A model generated the notes under the pieces. The model was not told the origin of the DNA. It ran no database searches and saw nothing but the letters and a program-made list of their open reading frames with translations. Below, piece after piece: positions 6,888 to 8,293 of a DNA stretch of 8,293 nt. The translations under genes and the position numbers were made by a program. Source of the DNA: a bacterium (GTDB taxonomy: Bacteria; Chloroflexota; Dormibacteria; UBA8260; Bog-877); assembly GCA_021802115.1 (NCBI GenBank), contig JAKABA010000039.1:18435-26727 (forward strand), read 5' to 3'. Positions within the stretch are counted from its first letter, which is position 1. The number at the start of each line of letters is the position of its first letter.

Positions 6888-7664
6888 TCAGCTGCCCGCC
6901 CAGTGCGGGGAGCGCTTCTCCAAAAAGGCGGCTATGCCCTCCCCGGCATCGTCGCTGCGGAAAGCGGCGTCGAATTGGGACAGCTCCACCGCCAGCGCCG
7001 CCTCCAGGGGCCGGTCCAGGCCGTCGGAGACCGCTCTCTTGATGGCGGCCACGGCCAGCGGTGCCCGCTGCCCGAGTTGTTCGGCCAGCGCCTGTGCCTC
7101 CCGGTGGAGGTTCTCCGGATCCGCCAACCGGTTCACCAAACCCAGGGACAGGGCCCGCTCCGCATCCACCTGGTCGCCGCTCAGCAAAAGCTCCAGCGCC
7201 CGGCCGCGGCCGACCAGCCGGGGCAGGCGCTGGGTGCCGCCCCAGCCCGGGATGATCCCCAGCAGAATCTCCGGCTGACCCAGGCGGGCGCTGCGGCTGG
7301 CGATCCGCAGGTCGCAGGCCATGGCCAGCTCGAGCCCGCCCCCCAGCGCGAATCCGTTCACCGCGGCCACGATGGGCAATCGGGAACTCTCCATCTCCAG
7401 GGTGAGGCGCTGCCCGTCGGCGATCTTGTCCAGGGTGGCGTCGGGGCCATCGCTCACGAACTCCTTGATGTCCGCCCCGGCGACGAAGAATCGGTCACCC
7501 GCCCCGGTCACCACCGCGGCCGCCAGACTCCGGTCTGATTCGAACTCCCGAAGTCCGGCCCGCAGACCGGCGAGCACGGCCCGGTTGAGAGCATTGGCCG
7601 GGGGATGGTCCACGATCAGCCAGCCCACCCGGCCCTCCCTTTCCCGCCTCACGACCTCAGTCAT
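6888..7664 (-). CDS. Enoyl-CoA hydratase (crotonase family)
   Basis: 258-residue crotonase that adds water to trans-2-enoyl-CoA in fatty-acid or branched-chain amino-acid oxidation; cytosolic. Seen in the sequence: the HPPANALN strand/loop (20-27), the oxyanion-hole region VAGADIKEF (61-69), NGFALGGGLELAMACD (103-118) and LGQPEILLGIIPGWGGTQR (128-146). Glu112 and Glu132 are 20 residues apart, matching the two catalytic Glu of rat hydratase (144 and 164). This favours true hydratase activity over the decarboxylase or isomerase branches of the superfamily. The C-terminus (SDDAGEGIAAFLEKR) is also typical. The start is ATG at 7664 with GGGAGG five bases upstream; an in-frame GTG at 7682 would add six residues and bypass that site. 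It is the first gene of the minus-strand cluster and is divergent from the coiled-coil gene. The exact chain-length preference cannot be read from sequence, so no symbol is given. Confidence 0.95.
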   Translation of the reverse strand: MTEVVRREREGRVGWLIVDHPPANALNRAVLAGLRAGLREFESDRSLAAAVVTGAGDRFFVAGADIKEFVSDGPDATLDKIADGQRLTLEMESSRLPIVAAVNGFALGGGLELAMACDLRIASRSARLGQPEILLGIIPGWGGTQRLPRLVGRGRALELLLSGDQVDAERALSLGLVNRLADPENLHREAQALAEQLGQRAPLAVAAIKRAVSDGLDRPLEAALAVELSQFDAAFRSDDAGEGIAAFLEKRSPHWAGS

Positions 7665-7716
7665 CGCTTCCTCCCGGTGCACGCTCGGTCCATCCCGCAG
7701 CCAGTAGGCTAAGGGG
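7665..7716. promoter_or_regulatory. 52-base divergent intergenic region with overlapping candidate -10 elements
   Basis: This short gap must hold the promoters of both the hydratase cluster and the coiled-coil gene, unless either promoter lies inside the other gene. On the plus strand TAGGCT (7705-7710) ends six bases before the ATG at 7717. On the minus strand TAGCCT (7711-7706) occupies almost the same bases and would give a leader of roughly 35 bases to the hydratase. Both fit the TAnnnT pattern of G+C-rich bacteria; neither has a convincing -35. A small dyad AGCC-AGTA-GGCT (7699-7710) underlies the arrangement. Confidence 0.35.
7670..7675 (-). promoter_or_regulatory. Ribosome binding site deciding the hydratase ATG start
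   Basis: GGGAGG on the minus strand, five bases before the ATG at 7664, favouring it over the GTG at 7682. Confidence 0.7.
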
Positions 7717-8293
7717 ATGAAGCAGCAGGAGGGGGGCGCGCCCGCCTCCGACCGCGCCGAGTGGGACGACCTGAGCGGGCTCGACGAGGCGCAGCTGCAG
7801 CGGATTCAGGCCGAGCTCGCAGCGTCCGAGCGGGCCCTGCGAGTTGAGATGGCACCTCTGCAAGCGCGCATGGCTGAGCTCAACCGGCGCCAGGAACTGC
7901 TGGCCACCGAGCTCCGGCGGCGCGAGCGCCAGCGTCACCTGGCCGAGCGCCGCCGAGTGAGGGCGGACGTCCAGGAGGGCCAGGCGCTGTCGCTGCTGCG
8001 ATTGGTGGAGGCGGCCGAGCCGCCCCCGTTCGGTGAGCTGCCGTTCGCGGAGCTGGAGTTCCTGTTGGAGACCGGCGGAGTGGTGGCCCTGGGCTACCCG
8101 GGCAGTCGGTCTCCCACCCTGCAGATGACCGACGGAAGTCGGGTCGAGACCGTGGCCGACCTGGCTGCTGCCCGGCGGCTGTACCAGTCGGGCTGGGACT
8201 TCGGGGTGGCAGCCCGCAAGGGGGTGCGTGTCCACACCCCCGGCACGCGGCTGGAGCGGCTCCTCGACCCCGACCGCTGCTTCGTCAGGCCCA
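7717..8293 (+). CDS. Coiled-coil protein of unknown function (3' partial)
   Basis: I do not recognise this protein. At least 192 codons are open from ATG 7717 to the right edge, so the end is missing. Residues about 22-85 are rich in Glu, Arg, Leu, Ala and Gln, with heptad-like spacing and no Pro between about 48 and 85, indicating a long charged coiled coil. From about 103 a more ordered region follows (FGELPFAELEFLLETGG, then a Gly/Ser-rich turn, then DLAAARRLYQSGWDFG and a basic strand RKGVRVHTPG), suggesting a small globular domain continuing beyond the window. No signal peptide or membrane segment is visible. There is no Shine-Dalgarno motif at a usable distance, but TAGGCT ends six bases before the ATG, so a leaderless message is likely. 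The opposite-strand open frame over 7657-8235 has no family similarity and is treated as a shadow. The gene is divergent from the acyl-CoA cluster, and no functional link can be shown. Confidence 0.7.
   Translation, partial: MKQQEGGAPASDRAEWDDLSGLDEAQLQRIQAELAASERALRVEMAPLQARMAELNRRQELLATELRRRERQRHLAERRRVRADVQEGQALSLLRLVEAAEPPPFGELPFAELEFLLETGGVVALGYPGSRSPTLQMTDGSRVETVADLAAARRLYQSGWDFGVAARKGVRVHTPGTRLERLLDPDRCFVRP

Noticed and set aside
7657..8235. 192-codon minus-strand open frame at the right end
   Set aside because: It overlaps the hydratase start region and the plus-strand coiled-coil gene. The plus-strand frame has a start well placed after a -10-like hexamer and a coherent coiled-coil composition. 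The minus frame shows neither, though neither gene has a known family, so some doubt remains.

Overview
The window is a very G+C-rich, almost wholly coding piece of a bacterial chromosome. No RNA genes, mobile elements, CRISPR arrays or long non-coding stretches are visible; the largest gap between genes is about 70 bases. GTG and TTG starts are frequent, several starts lie 6-7 bases after a -10-like hexamer, and there is a membrane ETF:quinone oxidoreductase of the EtfD type usually linked to menaquinone. Together these suggest an aerobic or facultative high-G+C lineage such as Actinomycetota, Chloroflexota or Dormibacterota-like soil bacteria. This placement is inference; nothing in the window fixes the taxon.

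Layout: (1) bases 1-2214, plus strand: the 3' part of a cyclic-di-GMP signalling protein with GAF, PAS, GGDEF and EAL domains, cut by the left edge. (2) bases 2218-7664, minus strand: five closely packed genes read right to left. They are enoyl-CoA hydratase, a 54-residue single-span membrane protein, an EtfD-type membrane iron-sulfur oxidoreductase, a methylmalonyl-CoA epimerase fused to a nucleoside deoxyribosyltransferase-like domain, and the catalytic subunit of methylmalonyl-CoA mutase. (3) from 7717, plus strand: a divergent coiled-coil protein of unknown function that runs off the right edge.

The minus-strand genes fit short- or branched-chain acyl-CoA oxidation feeding propionyl-CoA to succinyl-CoA. 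The hydratase acts in the beta-oxidation spiral. The EtfD protein moves electrons from acyl-CoA dehydrogenases, via ETF, into the quinone pool. Epimerase and mutase convert (S)-methylmalonyl-CoA through the (R) form to succinyl-CoA. The dehydrogenases, ETF, carboxylase and the B12-binding mutase subunit are not in the window. Tight coupling is visible: TTGA overlap between the small membrane gene and etfD, and an 11-base overlap between the epimerase fusion and the mutase.

The most unusual items are the epimerase/deoxyribosyltransferase-like fusion, which has a possible internal start for its second domain, and the tiny membrane protein translationally coupled to EtfD.
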